Program-made: the position numbers and the translations under genes
The notes under the pieces: model-generated
What the model was told of the DNA's origin: nothing
Seen by the model: only the letters and a program-made list of their open reading frames with translations
Database searches by the model: none
Part shown: piece by piece, positions 1 to 11,399 of the stretch
How the letters are laid out: each line of letters starts with the position of its first letter
How positions within the stretch are numbered: position 1 is the first letter of the stretch
Source: Latrodectus hesperus
Lineage: Eukaryota > Arthropoda > Arachnida > Araneae > Theridiidae
Length of the DNA: 64,000 nucleotides
Assembly: GCA_037975125.1 (NCBI GenBank)
Contig: CM075851.1
Location: 124,474,643 to 124,538,642 of the forward strand
Direction of reading: 5' to 3'

Positions 1-240
1 GAGTTTCTGAAAGAAAAGCTCTAGATCGCAACTGCTGCTTTCACTTAGTGTTATCTCTGCATTTATGTGACGTTTTCAACTTCGTGTTGGGAGTACTTCA
101 TGATTGACTTAACCCTCATTTGGTGCCGCGATTGATTTGCCTGTGTACATATTTACTGATTGTAAATGTTGTAAGTTCTTTTCATTAAATTTTATTACAA
201 TTTGTAAAGAAAAATAAAAGTGCTCTGAAAATATTAAAGG
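1..240 (+). other. possible end of a host coding exon plus 3' UTR
   Basis: The first 24 bases read in frame 1 as EFLKEKL followed by TAG, which would suit the C-terminus of a gene lying upstream of the window. About 190 bases later there is an AATAAA hexamer (213-218), and the stretch between is less AT-extreme than what follows. Seven codons cannot establish homology, so this may be chance. Confidence 0.2.
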
Positions 241-1878
241 AAAGTTTTATAATTGCTTATTACATTTGTGGAGCATTTACTGCATGTCCTGCTAATTTTT
301 TTATTTCAAGTCCCTGAATTATAATTAATGTAAAAATGTTGTATATTCTTAAGCTTTATGAAAATAGCGTGTAAAATATTGCATATTAAAATTTTTATTT
401 ATCAAATGTTTAGAAAACTAAAAAAGCAGGATTTTTTTTATTATTAAATCTTTAAATTATTATGATAGATCATATTGCTTTGCATTGTTATTCTTTTATA
501 ATTATAGTTTGAATATTTTATATAAACAGAAAGTATTTCTTAATTTTGCACAATTTGTTAATATGAAATAGATTATCAAGGTTTGTTTTTATATCATTGG
601 TTGTTAAAATGATCGATCATATATGGCCTTGTATCAAAATTATTCATAAATTCCTTTAGAAGTCTACATGTGTAAAAGAAATTTTCTTCCATGTAAGACA
701 TAATGATAATATATTAAGCCTAAAAATATGTAAGAAAAGTAATATATTTTGTATCAATTACTCAATTTTATAATCTTGGGAATTTAATGAGGTTGCGCTG
801 ATAGCCATTTGAAACATTTCATGCTTTTATTTTAATCCAACAATAATAATTAATTTTGAGTACAAAAATTATAATTACCTAAATTTATATAGTCTGAATT
901 AGAGTAAAATTATCATTTATTTCAAATGAGATTTTAAAAGAAAAGTAGTTAAATTTAAATTCTGATCTCAATTATTTTTTTCAATTAAATGTAATAAAAA
1001 TACTTTTCATAATTTTTTGTGTGAAAAGATTTTAATTTAGTAATTTTCTGGAGTAATATATTATTTTTGTGCCATTGTTTGATTATGTTAATTAAAGTTG
1101 AGTGATATAGTATTTAAAAGTGCAGATAATATGATTAATAACAACTGCAGCTATTATTTGCACTTGCAATAGTGATATGAGGCGAAATTTTTCATTGAAA
1201 GTTGATTGTATTCAAATTTTGGTATAAAAACAAAATATAATACACTTGCCACTTAAGGGTTAAGTCTGTTGTAACTTATATGTATTATATAAATATTTGT
1301 CTTTGACAGCAATTTGATGTTTGAAAAGAGATTTTAATGTGAACAGTTTATTGAAATGTGTTAACATTTGTAGAAAAATCATTTTTCATTTTAGTTACAA
1401 GGAATAAATCATGTGAATATTTTTCATTCTTTTTCCCAAATGTGTTTGATGGATATTGGTGAAATATTTCTTTTCACATTATATAACTGTCAACTTTATC
1501 TTTACATAATTTTGGTAGTATCTTATTACTTAATGATTTGTTTCATTTTTGTATTGACATCTGTGTAGCAATTGAAAAAATTAATTCATGTCTGATATCT
1601 TACTTTTAAAATTTTTACTGAAAGTGATCGTATCAGTACTTTTTATTGTTTGTGGTTGGAAAATAATAACTTCGACGAAATTAAAATTATAATTTTTTAA
1701 TCATTCTGACTAAAGTTAGGCAATAGTTTGCTCCTAAAACATCATATTATTTATTAAAAATCATTCATTAAATAGAAATTAACTTTATTGCATGAACAAA
1801 CTTATACTGACAGCTGTTGTGTGACATTACTCATTTTGCCTCAGAAATTTTTTGTGAATAGTTCAGAATCTAAAGAAA

Positions 1879-1963
<85 letters not shown>

Positions 1964-3585
1964 AAATTCAATATATTTTTATACAATTTTGAAAATATAT
2001 TTAGTGATCTACTTAGTGGGAAGTTCCTGCAAATTAACTTTTCCATGTGTTTTTTAATTTAAGATTTTAGTAATTTAAATTCAAGCACTGGAAAATAATA
2101 TTTCATAAATGTTATTATTTTTTTATTCTTTGAATCTTTTACTTGCATTATTTTGACTTGTGTGCTTCTTTATCTGTGCTTATTGTTTCAAAAATGGGCT
2201 GGATACATGTTATTTTTTAAGATCTTCTAAAATTTGGGAAAACAAAGTTGGCAGTTATAGTATTAGCTTTATTATTGTGATCGAATCTGAGATATATGTA
2301 TTATCTAAAATAGGACAGCTAGTCAATGCACATATCCATCTCTAAGCTGGATGAAATCGGGAAAGAAATATAACTTACAGATATGAAATCATTTCCGAAA
2401 GATTATAATATATTTCTTGCTCTTTATTTTTTTGGGGGGGGTAGACTCACCTATCAGTATTTAAGTATTTTGATTCATTGTTTTTGATCAAAGGTGTGTG
2501 TAAAATAAAAAAAGAAACTTAAAGCATGTTACATTGCATTCAATAAAATGTTTCCATTTCATTTTGATATCATTCTAAAATTATCTGTCATTGTGAATAA
2601 ACTTTGTCACCAAATAAAACTTGTTATTCTTTTCCATGCTATATATATCATGAACACAATTGAAAAATTTACATTTAAATTATATGAACTCTTTATTTTC
2701 TTATTTTAAAAAGGGGATTGACGAAATAATTTTGAAGTTACCGAATATTGTACGATTATTATGAGACTTATTTGATATCATAGAATAAATAAAATTTCTC
2801 TTAAATATTTCTTTCATTTAAATAGAACTTTAGAACTACTATGATATATGATACAATATTTCATTATTAATATTTTAAATACAAAATAGTTATAACAATA
2901 AATAATAATAAAAAAAAACTTGTGAAGAATATTAGGCGATTACTGAATAAATATTTCCATTTAAAGTTTTTTTAAAAACAATTTTGAAAGTTTTAAATTT
3001 TTAATGGACCATCTGTTTTTGTGAAAAAATAGATTGAAATTAAAATCTCTATAAATGGAAAAATCTTTTGTTTTGTAAGGCTAAAAAATTTCAAATTTTA
3101 AATATCTTAAATTATATAGACTGAAGCTCTCCAGAAATTCGAATGAAATAAAATATATCGAATTTCATTTTATTTTGACTTGTATTCTGATTTTAATGAA
3201 AATTTAAAGTTTTCAAATGGAAAACAATGTGGAAAATGCAATTTTTTTAAGTAAAATTTATTTTACATCATAAATTGGCGAATTGTCTTTTTGACTATAT
3301 TTTTTACATATAAGACAACATAATTTATACTAAGTATATATTCTGTTTTTATATAATTAAAGAAAATAACTACATAAACACATCATACCAGTTAATGTTC
3401 ACTTCATTACAGCTTTCATTAATTTTTATATATTCATATCAGAACATTTCCTATTTCGAAATAAACCATTTGTAGATCAATTTTTTAGGTTTTGGAGGAA
3501 TTGCAATTGAACAAACGAAATTACAGATGCTAATTTATTTTTCCAAGCATCACAAAGCAAAACACATACAAAATCAATATGACTT
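241..3585. other. AT-rich intergenic DNA, no gene seen
   Basis: Long stretch of strongly AT-rich sequence with homopolymer runs and one long dinucleotide tract. Open frames are about 60 codons or fewer, lack family motifs and have the composition expected from AT-rich noise. I see no RNA gene and no transposon end. Confidence 0.6.
1882..1961. repeat. (AT)n microsatellite, about 40 units
   Basis: Uninterrupted TA dinucleotide run of about 80 bases, one of seven long AT tracts in the window. Confidence 0.95.
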
Positions 3586-3845
3586 GAGAAGCCAATATAT
3601 AATATGATACAAATTTATAAGACATTGACGTTTCAAACAATCATCATTAATGTATTAAGCTGGTTTAAGAAGCCCAAAGAATGAACAAATTATTAATTTC
3701 TAGACAGATGTCTCCAATAACACTTATTCATAAGAGGGCTTAAGAAGCCTAAATAATTAGTTAAATTTTCATAATGAGATTGACGTCTCCAAAATTATAA
3801 TAGTTCTTAGAATTTGGCTTAGGAAGCCAAAACAGAAATTGTTAT
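3585..3845. repeat. diverged short tandem repeat with AAGAAGCC motif
   Basis: Three to four diverged units of roughly 80-95 bp. Each contains a form of TTGACGTCTCCAAAA followed by GGCTTAAGAAGCC or GGCTTAGGAAGCC. The second motif is nearly palindromic. Marker copies fall near 3587, 3660, 3740 and 3820. Flanks are ordinary AT-rich DNA. Function unknown. Confidence 0.5.
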
Positions 3846-4865
3846 TACAGAGCAATGTACAGATATTCTAGAGGGTGTTGATCCAACTCCCGCCATATTC
3901 TGTGCTATCCTTATTTATTTTTTCAATTGTGAAGTGGGGTGGAAGATAGAATGCCCAGATGTTATCTCAAGATGCCTTTGATTTTTGCACGTCCTCCCAA
4001 AAGAAGCACATTCGTCAACAAAGGACAATGCTGCTACACCTAAAACACAAGGCGAAGAAATAAAGGTGGTGCTATAAAGGTAGAAGCTCGAATCTGCATA
4101 TAACTCTCCAATGAAACAATAACAAGTTTAGAGTAATTTTGTCTCCATACTTGTGTGTAGCCATTAATATTTTGACCTGACTCTTAGTGGCTCATGTAAT
4201 GTTTTAAACACAATGGAGATGACATACTTTTGACTTGTTTTGAGATAACTTCGGAAATTCAGCTTTAGCTTTAAATTATTCCACTTTTATAAGAATAGAT
4301 ATGGATTGACTATCACGCTCACTGGTACTTTTCATAACATTTTTAGAATACATTCAACATACCATTTTTCAAACAAGGACCCGCAAGATTTATCCGAGTT
4401 GGCAGCACAATATTTACCGCTCTGGCCTTCGATATTTTTTATGTTTGATTCCAATTCAAGAATGATAGTTGGTTATGGTTATAGGGATTCTGTCTAAGCC
4501 TGTGGACACTAGCATAAGCGCAGAAAATGACCGTAAATGGAAGACCGAACAAACTGTAATGTTGAATAAGCTTAAGATCAGGCATTCAAAGAGCTCTTTG
4601 TAAAATCTAAACGGAATTTTTGTATCGAGGTTAATTTGTCATAGCAATGACTAGTTCCATAGAACTTATTATTATTCCATTTCTAGAATTCTATTGTGAC
4701 TATTACGTCACCTAATAGCAAAACTTGTAATTAAGGCCCCTGTAAAGGGGAGCTGGCGCATGGACTTGCCGACCTGTCGCAAACACTATGGTTGCTATAA
4801 AACTTCGTATGAAGCAACATTCTTACATACGTTAGTTTACATTTGATACGTTTGTTTTCTTTGTT
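3846..4865. other. intergenic, no gene seen
   Basis: Less AT-extreme than the preceding block. Open frames of about 60 codons (for example 4306-4497 plus strand and 4731-4928 minus strand) show no signal peptide, domain motif or compositional support. Confidence 0.5.
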
Positions 4866-5030
4866 TGATACGTTTCGAAAGTAATATTTTCTCCCGTAAT
4901 AAGTTTTAAAAGGGATTGTAATGGGCAAAAACCATTCTTAATAAGAATTTAATTAAATTGTTTTACTAATAGAAAAAGACAATATCAGAATTTAAAAAAA
5001 AACTTTTTTTTGTACATTATAAGCAATTTA

Positions 5031-6574
5031 CACTGGTGTGCAAAACTTAAGCAACAATGTAAATTTTAAGAAGAAACTATGAAATTGCATAAAAGGAGTT
5101 CTTGCGATCACGCAATGAACACGTAATTCAGTAGAAAGGTGATGCGTATGTTAATATCAGTGGCAAAACGTCAGAGGGGACGTGAGCGTATGCAAAACGC
5201 TTGTTCTCGGCCAGTGCAGTTCAAGTCTACAATAAAAGGAAGGATGGAGGAGCAATAAAAGACGTTCGTTTCAAGTGCAAGTGAGTGTGTCCGTTGAAAT
5301 ATGGCTAGAAGAAATCACCTGGACGACTCCACACGTGGAAGAGTGATTGGAAAACTGGAATAGGGGCGTAGTGTGACCAGTGTAGCTGAAGAGTTCGGAA
5401 TCAACAAAAGTGTCATTTCGCGGACTTTGAAAGCCTTCAGAACCACGGGTACAGCTGTTCGAAAAGTTGGTGATGGCCGCCCCAAGACTGCAGTGGATGA
5501 CCTCTATATCGTCCTGCAGGCGAAAAAAACCCGAAACCAGTCAGCAAGTGCCATTGCTCAGCAACTGTGTACAGCAACGGGGCGACTAGTGTCGTGGTTT
5601 ACTGTGGTCAGACGCCTTCACAAAGGTGGCCTATTCACCCGTCGTCCCGTTCGCTGCATTCCGTTGACAGCTCGCCATTAACGGCACCGTTTAGAGGGGT
5701 GCAAAGAGCACAAAAACTGGACATCTGATCAATGGAGTCGCGTCCTCTTCACAGATGAGAGTCGTTTCAGTGCCACAAGCGATTCTCAACGCCAGTTGAT
5801 TTGGAGAGAGGTTGGGACACGGTTTCAACCCAGTAACATAACGGAAAGAGGCAGTATGGTGGTCTTGGAGTTCTCGTCTGGGGAGGCATTATGCTGAACG
5901 GGTGGACTGAGCTCCACGTTTTCGACAGAGGTTCTGTAACCGGAGATCGTTATTGTCAGGAGGTAATCCTTCCCCATGTGCGTCTGTTCCGAGGTGCCAT
6001 TGGAGCAGATTTCATTTTAATGGGTGGCAATGCACGGTCACATCGGATTCTTGCTGTTCAGCAGCTACTGGAAAGTGAAGACATCACCCGAATGGATTGG
6101 CCAGCGTACTCCCCTGATTTAAATCCCATAGAACATGTGTGGGATGCTTTGGGGAGACGCATTGCGGCACGATTGCATCCCCCGGGGAATACGCAGCAAC
6201 TGAAACAGATGCTGATTGAGGAATGGGCCTTCTTACCGCAAGAATTGCTGGACAATCTGGTGCTGAGTATGGGGAGACGGTGCAACCATTACAGTAAGGG
6301 GAGGGGGAGGGCATATCCCATATTAAGGAATATCTGTTTGTTATTGTTCCTCTTGGACAGATGATCTTGTGCAGGGATACTGTGAGTTCAATAAAGCCTA
6401 TTTTAGTTTGATTTCATACTGTATGCATTGTATTCATTTTTGTGCAACTATGCTTCCGTCATCCTTTAAGTACAAAATGATGTGTCTCATGTCTGAATTT
6501 CATGTCCCTCAGACGATTTTTCGCGGAGGTATGGCAGAAAAACCACCTGTTGCTTAAGTTTAGCACACCAGTGT
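5031..6574 (+). mobile_element. Tc1-like DNA transposon with terminal inverted repeats
   Basis: Terminal inverted repeats of about 26 bp begin CACTGGTGTGC and continue with ACTTAAGCAACA at both ends, with one mismatch. They are flanked by TA dinucleotides (5029-5030 and 6575-6576), the Tc1/mariner target duplication. Length is about 1.54 kb, usual for the superfamily. It encloses one decayed transposase gene on the plus strand. The unoccupied target is visible in the duplicate at 7000-7490. Confidence 0.92.
5301..6364 (+). pseudogene. Tc1-like transposase, inactivated
   Basis: Would encode a cut-and-paste DDE transposase. Reading starts at ATG 5301 (MARRNHLDDS) and shows the N-terminal HTH region (SVAEEFGINKSVISRTLKAF), then the first catalytic Asp in RVLFTDESRF near 5756. 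After a frame change comes the C-terminal half with SPDLNPIEHVWD, whose Glu is the third catalytic residue. Damage: TAG at 5361-5363, TAA at 5679-5681, and a one-base deletion near 5854 that shifts the frame. The second catalytic motif reads GGNARSHR where the family has DDNARPHR, so that Asp is lost. A GTG-started frame runs 5373-5681, and the last frame runs from ATG 5891 to the stop at 6364. Confidence 0.9.
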
Positions 6575-6999
6575 ATTACAGTAAGTATATTAGTATAATA
6601 TTATTGACAAGCAATAATACATACTTACAATATGTAAACCTATGTTATAATTTACATAAATAATATATACCTGCATATAGCGTTATAAAAAAAGAACAGT
6701 AGAGAGGAACTATTTTTTTATTAAATTATATAATACTATAAGTAATATATAACAACAGTTTTCCCATACATAATAACTCCAACAAAAATAACATTTCTTA
6801 CAAACTGTGCGTATATATTATTACTAACTAGTAAGTAACATGCTTACAACATATAATTTGAGAGTAATATACATACTTATAACATATAATATAACCTAAA
6901 ATAAATTTTAAAGTTCTGCATTTTTGGGCTGTAACAATAAAAATAGCTATATAAAAATATTTTTTATATTGTTCTTTCAATTTGTAAAGAATAATGAAA

Positions 7000-7490
7000 T
7001 TATGGATAACTTTCGTAATAATATTTCTTAATGAGAATAATGTTTCTCCTGTTATAATTTAAAAAAAGATTATAATGTACAGAAACTATTCTTAATGTTT
7101 TAAGAATTGAATAAAATTGTGTTATACAAATACAAATTTTTTTTTGTATATTGTAAGTAATTTATTATATTAGTACAATATTACTGTGACAAGCAATAAT
7201 ACATACTTACAATATATATAATACTTACAATATATATTATAAAACATATAGTGTTATAAAAAAGGACAGTAGAGAGAAACGATTTTTTATTAAATTATGC
7301 TAAACTGTAAGTAATATATAGCAAAACAGTTTTCATACACATAATAACTAACAAAAATAAACTTTTTTTACATATTATTACTAACTAGTAATATGTATTT
7401 ACAATATATAATTTGAGAAAATACATACACTTATATAATACAATATAAAATATATTCTTAATTTCTGCATTTTAAAGAGCCATTTATTTC
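7000..7490 (+). repeat. copy B of the direct duplication, empty Tc1 target site
   Basis: Matches the flanks of the Tc1-like element in order, but reads straight through the insertion point: GTAAGTAATTTATTATATTAGTAC near 7150. This is the pre-insertion version of the target. The two copies lie in direct orientation, separated by about 70 bases. Confidence 0.75.
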
Positions 7491-8690
7491 AGTTTATTTT
7501 TATTAAATGTATTTGGTGGCGGTAAAATACAAAATTTAAAAACGTAACAAAATTTGTTTACAAACTCTGCAATTTAGATATAAATAAAATGGTAAACACT
7601 TCGAACTAGATACCATGTTATACGATGTTAATTTTAAATTTAATTACATTTTAAACAAGCTTTTCAGTATAATTAAAATATATTATTTATCTTAAGAATA
7701 GTGATATTACTTTTTAAAACGCGCTTAAGTTTCTTTACCAAGTAAGCAAACCCAGATTGTGCCAAAAGGGCGATTTTAAAGGAAAAGTAGCAAACCATAA
7801 GCATCATAAAATAGTTTCGACTATTAATTGTTTAAACGTTGCCGTTTTCATTATTTAATGACTGACAAAATAATCTTATGACCTACGTCCAACGTTTGAT
7901 AGCAAACAATTCCGAAAATTTTACTCTAAATTTCTTTATTTCTCAAGGCAATTAACAAAAAACTTCATAGAGATATATTACGGTCGCCAAGATTTGGACA
8001 GCAGAAATCTCATGCGTCTCGGCCTGGGTAATTAATTGGCTCTTATTGTAACTAATTTTGTAAATTTCCTCGCCATATTTTCTATTTTCAGAATAAGCAT
8101 ACTTGTTTCATAAAATGCAATTTTAAAATCGGCTAAATTTGTTATCTTTTAAAACTTTTTTAAGCTCGAATATAAGTTAAAACTATTGTGATATTCTTCT
8201 CTATAAAATAAGAATTCTTGAAAAACGTCACGATGTTGCATATCAATATTTTTCTAGGTCCATGCATTTATTTGATATTAGCTATATAAAAATTTAATTA
8301 ATATATTTAGTCTTATATTGAAAATTAATAAAAATAATCTTTTCAAGTAATAGACATTCCAATTCATGCATAGATGATATAATTAATGTGGTAAAATTGC
8401 TTTAATTTAATTTGCTGAAATTCATAAATTTAATGTCATTTGTTGGCATGACGAATGAACTCAAAATATTAAATTGATTCATCTTTTACTGCTGTAATTC
8501 TTGAAATTAGTTTGGCCTTTTATTTAAATGGAATCTAACGCTAAAAGTTCTTTTTTATTACGTAGAAATTTATACATATCATTTATTGTTTTTCTTTCAA
8601 CTTTTGAAAGTTCATTTATAAATATAACTAAAATAAGCTTAAGTAATGATTTCTTGGTATCGCTCTTTTTTGCAATCATGTGTAACAATA
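7491..8690. other. AT-rich intergenic, no gene seen
   Basis: No open frame with recognisable motifs. 8528-8719 (63 codons) is hydrophobic by composition, but its end runs into the Tc1 relic and it has no support as a gene. Confidence 0.5.
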
Positions 8691-8692
8691 TT

Positions 8693-8874
8693 ATGTGTTC
8701 AATAAATCATCTTTTTTAAATTCTATACTGTATGCATTGTATTCCTTTTACGCAATATTATGCTTTAATTTCATAACTTAATTAAGTACTTAAGAGCAAA
8801 ATTCTCTCTCAAATGATTTCTTGTGAAGTTACGACAAAAAAACCTTTGACCTATGTTTTGCACACTAGTGTATA
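8693..8874 (+). mobile_element. relic of the 3' end of the same Tc1-like family
   Basis: Aligns with about 6388-6576 of the element upstream: TTCAATAAA, then ATACTGTATGCATTGTATTC, a degraded middle, then a terminal repeat reading TTTGCACACTAGTGTA. The transposase body is absent, so only the last ~180 bp survive. It is clearly more diverged than the 5-kb copy. Confidence 0.8.
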
Positions 8875-9548
8875 AAATTGATTTAACGACCCAAAAATAT
8901 GCAGTTTTTCAATATCGTTTAAAACTGTTATTAACTTTATCGATTTTTAAATGCTGCCGATATTGTTTCTCGAAACTTAATTTTTTTTTATCAAATGACG
9001 AAATAGGAATCGTTTTTTAATGTTAAAATTTAATCAACTTTTCGTAATACAACACACGATGCTTTTGTTGCCAAACCTTGTATTGAGTTTTAGGAAATCT
9101 CAATCGCTATAAACATCAATGTCCAAAGTAGGGTTTGTTGAATTTACGCACTATTGAAACGAAGGCTAAATTTCAAGGGAAAATATCAGTAAGTACAGCA
9201 ATTTCAGTATCCAGCTGTGGTAAAATACACTACATAATATTTTGCTTAAATAAAAGTAATATAAAAAGTAATGTATTTTATCACAAACCTAATCTAAAAT
9301 TTCTGAGCGTTTTGTGAAGAGTGAAACAATTTAACATTCTTAAAAAATTGATATGCCATGGATATTTTTGAAATTATAAAAATAAGTTTTTAAAGAAATG
9401 AGTTTACTTTCAGATGAAAATAAAGCAATTCGTACGTAATTATTACTATTATTTCTGGAGGAAAGGCGTCATCGGCGTATGAATGGCATCATATTAAACT
9501 ATGTTGTTGTTGCTTATCCCCGACTGGCGTGACAGTACCATCACATTA

Positions 9549-9550
<2 letters not shown>
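8875..9550. other. AT-rich intergenic, no gene seen
   Basis: Two short open frames only, without motifs. Ends at an (AT)n tract. Confidence 0.5.

Positions 9551-9552
<2 letters not shown>

Positions 9553-9622
<70 letters not shown>
9553..9622. repeat. (AT)n microsatellite
   Basis: About 35 TA units followed by a short CA run. Frames through it give a meaningless Tyr-Ile repeat. Confidence 0.95.
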
Positions 9623-9629
<7 letters not shown>

Positions 9630-9639
9630 TACTGGCAGA

Positions 9640-10920
9640 ACCCCATGAATACAAAAATAGTCAGTCTCTCAAGCACCACCTCCGGTCTCAAATCCATGTC
9701 CCCTCTCACACCCAATGCACTGAAAAATATGAGATGGGGAGGCCTAAACTACTCGACATTTGGGACAGTATCATAACTTTCTAACCCAAGATTCATGAAA
9801 AGTGGTGAGTAAGAGCAGCTTCTGTTGGTACAGAGTACCTGGAGCACTCAAGGCAGAACACAAGAGTAGAAGTCTGACTTTGCTCCATTGCCCCAGGCTT
9901 TAGCTGGACATAGTGAAGTGGCCTTCACGCCCTGGGTGACTCTACCAGATTACTCTCCGACGTACTTCACCCACTCCGCCCAGGAACACCCCCTCACCGG
10001 CAACTTTGGTATATAAGGCCGGACGGGCAGATTCATATAAACTGCTTTAATACTGTCTGGAAGGTCTGGAGTCACAAATATCAGAATGAGATGTTTAGTA
10101 TCTAAGATCGTCATCTCTTCTGACAGTAATGGGTTTAACTCCAACAGACCTTCTGACTCTGCAAGTTCTCTAGTATTTCCTCCGTCGGCGAGTTCAACAA
10201 ATCTCTTGCGGAAATGACTCCTTGTGAAAAATTCAGATTGCCGTGAGGCGAAACAGTTACCTCAAGATTTGCTAATAATCGCATGTTGCTAAGCAGTTGC
10301 TTGTGTAGAGTAATCAATAAGTCACCTGATCTTAACTTACGTACTCTCTTCACTTCCCCAATTAATCCTGATATTCCCTTTTGTATAAGAATGGGGGATA
10401 CTTGTTCAAAGGAACCCTCCTTTCTTCTAATTACAAAAAAATTAGCTTCAACGTTTTCCAAAAGATTTTCCCGTGAGAGTGGGGAATAGTGTTCATCCTC
10501 CATATGTATTTTGATAAAATTTCGAGACCTGACCCCACCACCGAGCCTAACAAGAGGATATAGACCAGTTGCAACAGTGCTAGCCAGGTCCTATACGCTC
10601 ACAGTACATTCCTGAGATGGCATCCACCCTTAACGAGTCATCCAGTTTATGTACCGATCGCTCGATCCATAAAACCGATTGATGTGTAGAGGATCACAGC
10701 ACACCTCCCGTTTACCTAAAGGAGAGGCCAAAGTAATGTGTTGGTCTGTGGGGGCCTCAATTACTAGGACCCTCCTTTCCAGGGACACGGGTTTCCACGC
10801 ATGGCAAACACATGGGTGATTTAGTCCCCAATAGGACGGCGATAGCTATTCAAGGGGAACCCTTAACCTCTTGCGAGGCCAACCACAAAGAGTGAGAAAA
10901 GAACAGAAGAGAGAAAAGAG
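9640..10920 (-). mobile_element. 5' part of a non-LTR retrotransposon (5' UTR and ORF1), degraded
   Basis: A sharply more GC-rich block than its surroundings. Read on the minus strand, about 10920-10510 looks like an untranslated leader, followed by an ORF1-type protein (10503 downward) and its decayed continuation toward 9640. The boundary near the (AT)n tract suggests truncation. No RT was found in this block. A separate LINE relic lies downstream on the same strand, and whether the two were one insertion is unclear. Confidence 0.5.
10030..10503 (-). pseudogene. LINE ORF1 (gag-like nucleic-acid-binding protein), truncated
   Basis: In non-LTR retrotransposons this protein binds the element RNA. 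The minus-strand frame starts at ATG 10503 (MEDEHYSPLS) and includes NFFVIRRKEG, GEVKRVRKLRSGDLLI and SARDLLNSPTEEIL. This is the layout of Jockey-type ORF1 proteins, with an RNA-binding fold before a CCHC zinc knuckle. The 10503-10135 frame ends with TAG-like decay, and the protein continues in another frame (10144 downward) as TKHLILIFVTPDLPDSIKA and PVRPYIPK, where a zinc-knuckle region should follow. The expected Cys residues are not readable. Family assignment is from motif memory, not a search. Confidence 0.65.
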
Positions 10921-11399
10921 AAGAAGAGGACAGATCACTGGGGTACCTCGAAATTGTGATACCCATGTGTACCTAAAGAAGGTAAGTCCCATGAGGGGAA
11001 TTTCAGATTCAATCGTTGGAAAAGAGCTAAAGACAGGAAAATGTTGAATTTGAAAAGATTTCGAACTTTTTGAGAATGCTTCATGAAACGATAGCTAGAA
11101 TCACAAATTTCTTCACCATAAAAATTCAAATTTTGGAGCAAAGGAAAGTGAACCAAATACACTGTTCCACCATATTAAGGAGAACACCTTTCAAAAACCA
11201 GAATAACCACCTTGGGACACGCATAGGAAGAGAGTCAGTTAGGGTCCTGAAGGTATTCACTGAGATGTTGAGCCAGCTACTCCAGTACCGTGGCCAGCGG
11301 TGCTAGATTACGGGGGTAAGGGTCCATGCCGTGAACAATCCTATTGAGATGGTCTCACAAATCCACAATTGGGTTTATGTAAGGTGAGTTAGGCAGCCA

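Larger units (their letters stand above)
4866..6935 (+). repeat. copy A of a ~490-bp direct duplication, split by a Tc1-like element
   Basis: The left flank (4866-5030) and right flank (6575-6935) of the Tc1-like element together match 7000-7490 in order. Shared landmarks are AGTAATATTTTCTC, GACAAGCAATAATACATACT, GTTATAAAAAAGAACAGTAGAGAG, ATTATTACTAACTAGTAA and TAATTTGAGA. The copies differ by many substitutions and small indels, so the duplication is old. The transposon sits in copy A only. Confidence 0.75.

Noticed and set aside
9501..9784. Two frames of 78-91 codons with long Tyr-Ile repeats
   Set aside because: They are translations of the (AT)n microsatellite and have no other support.
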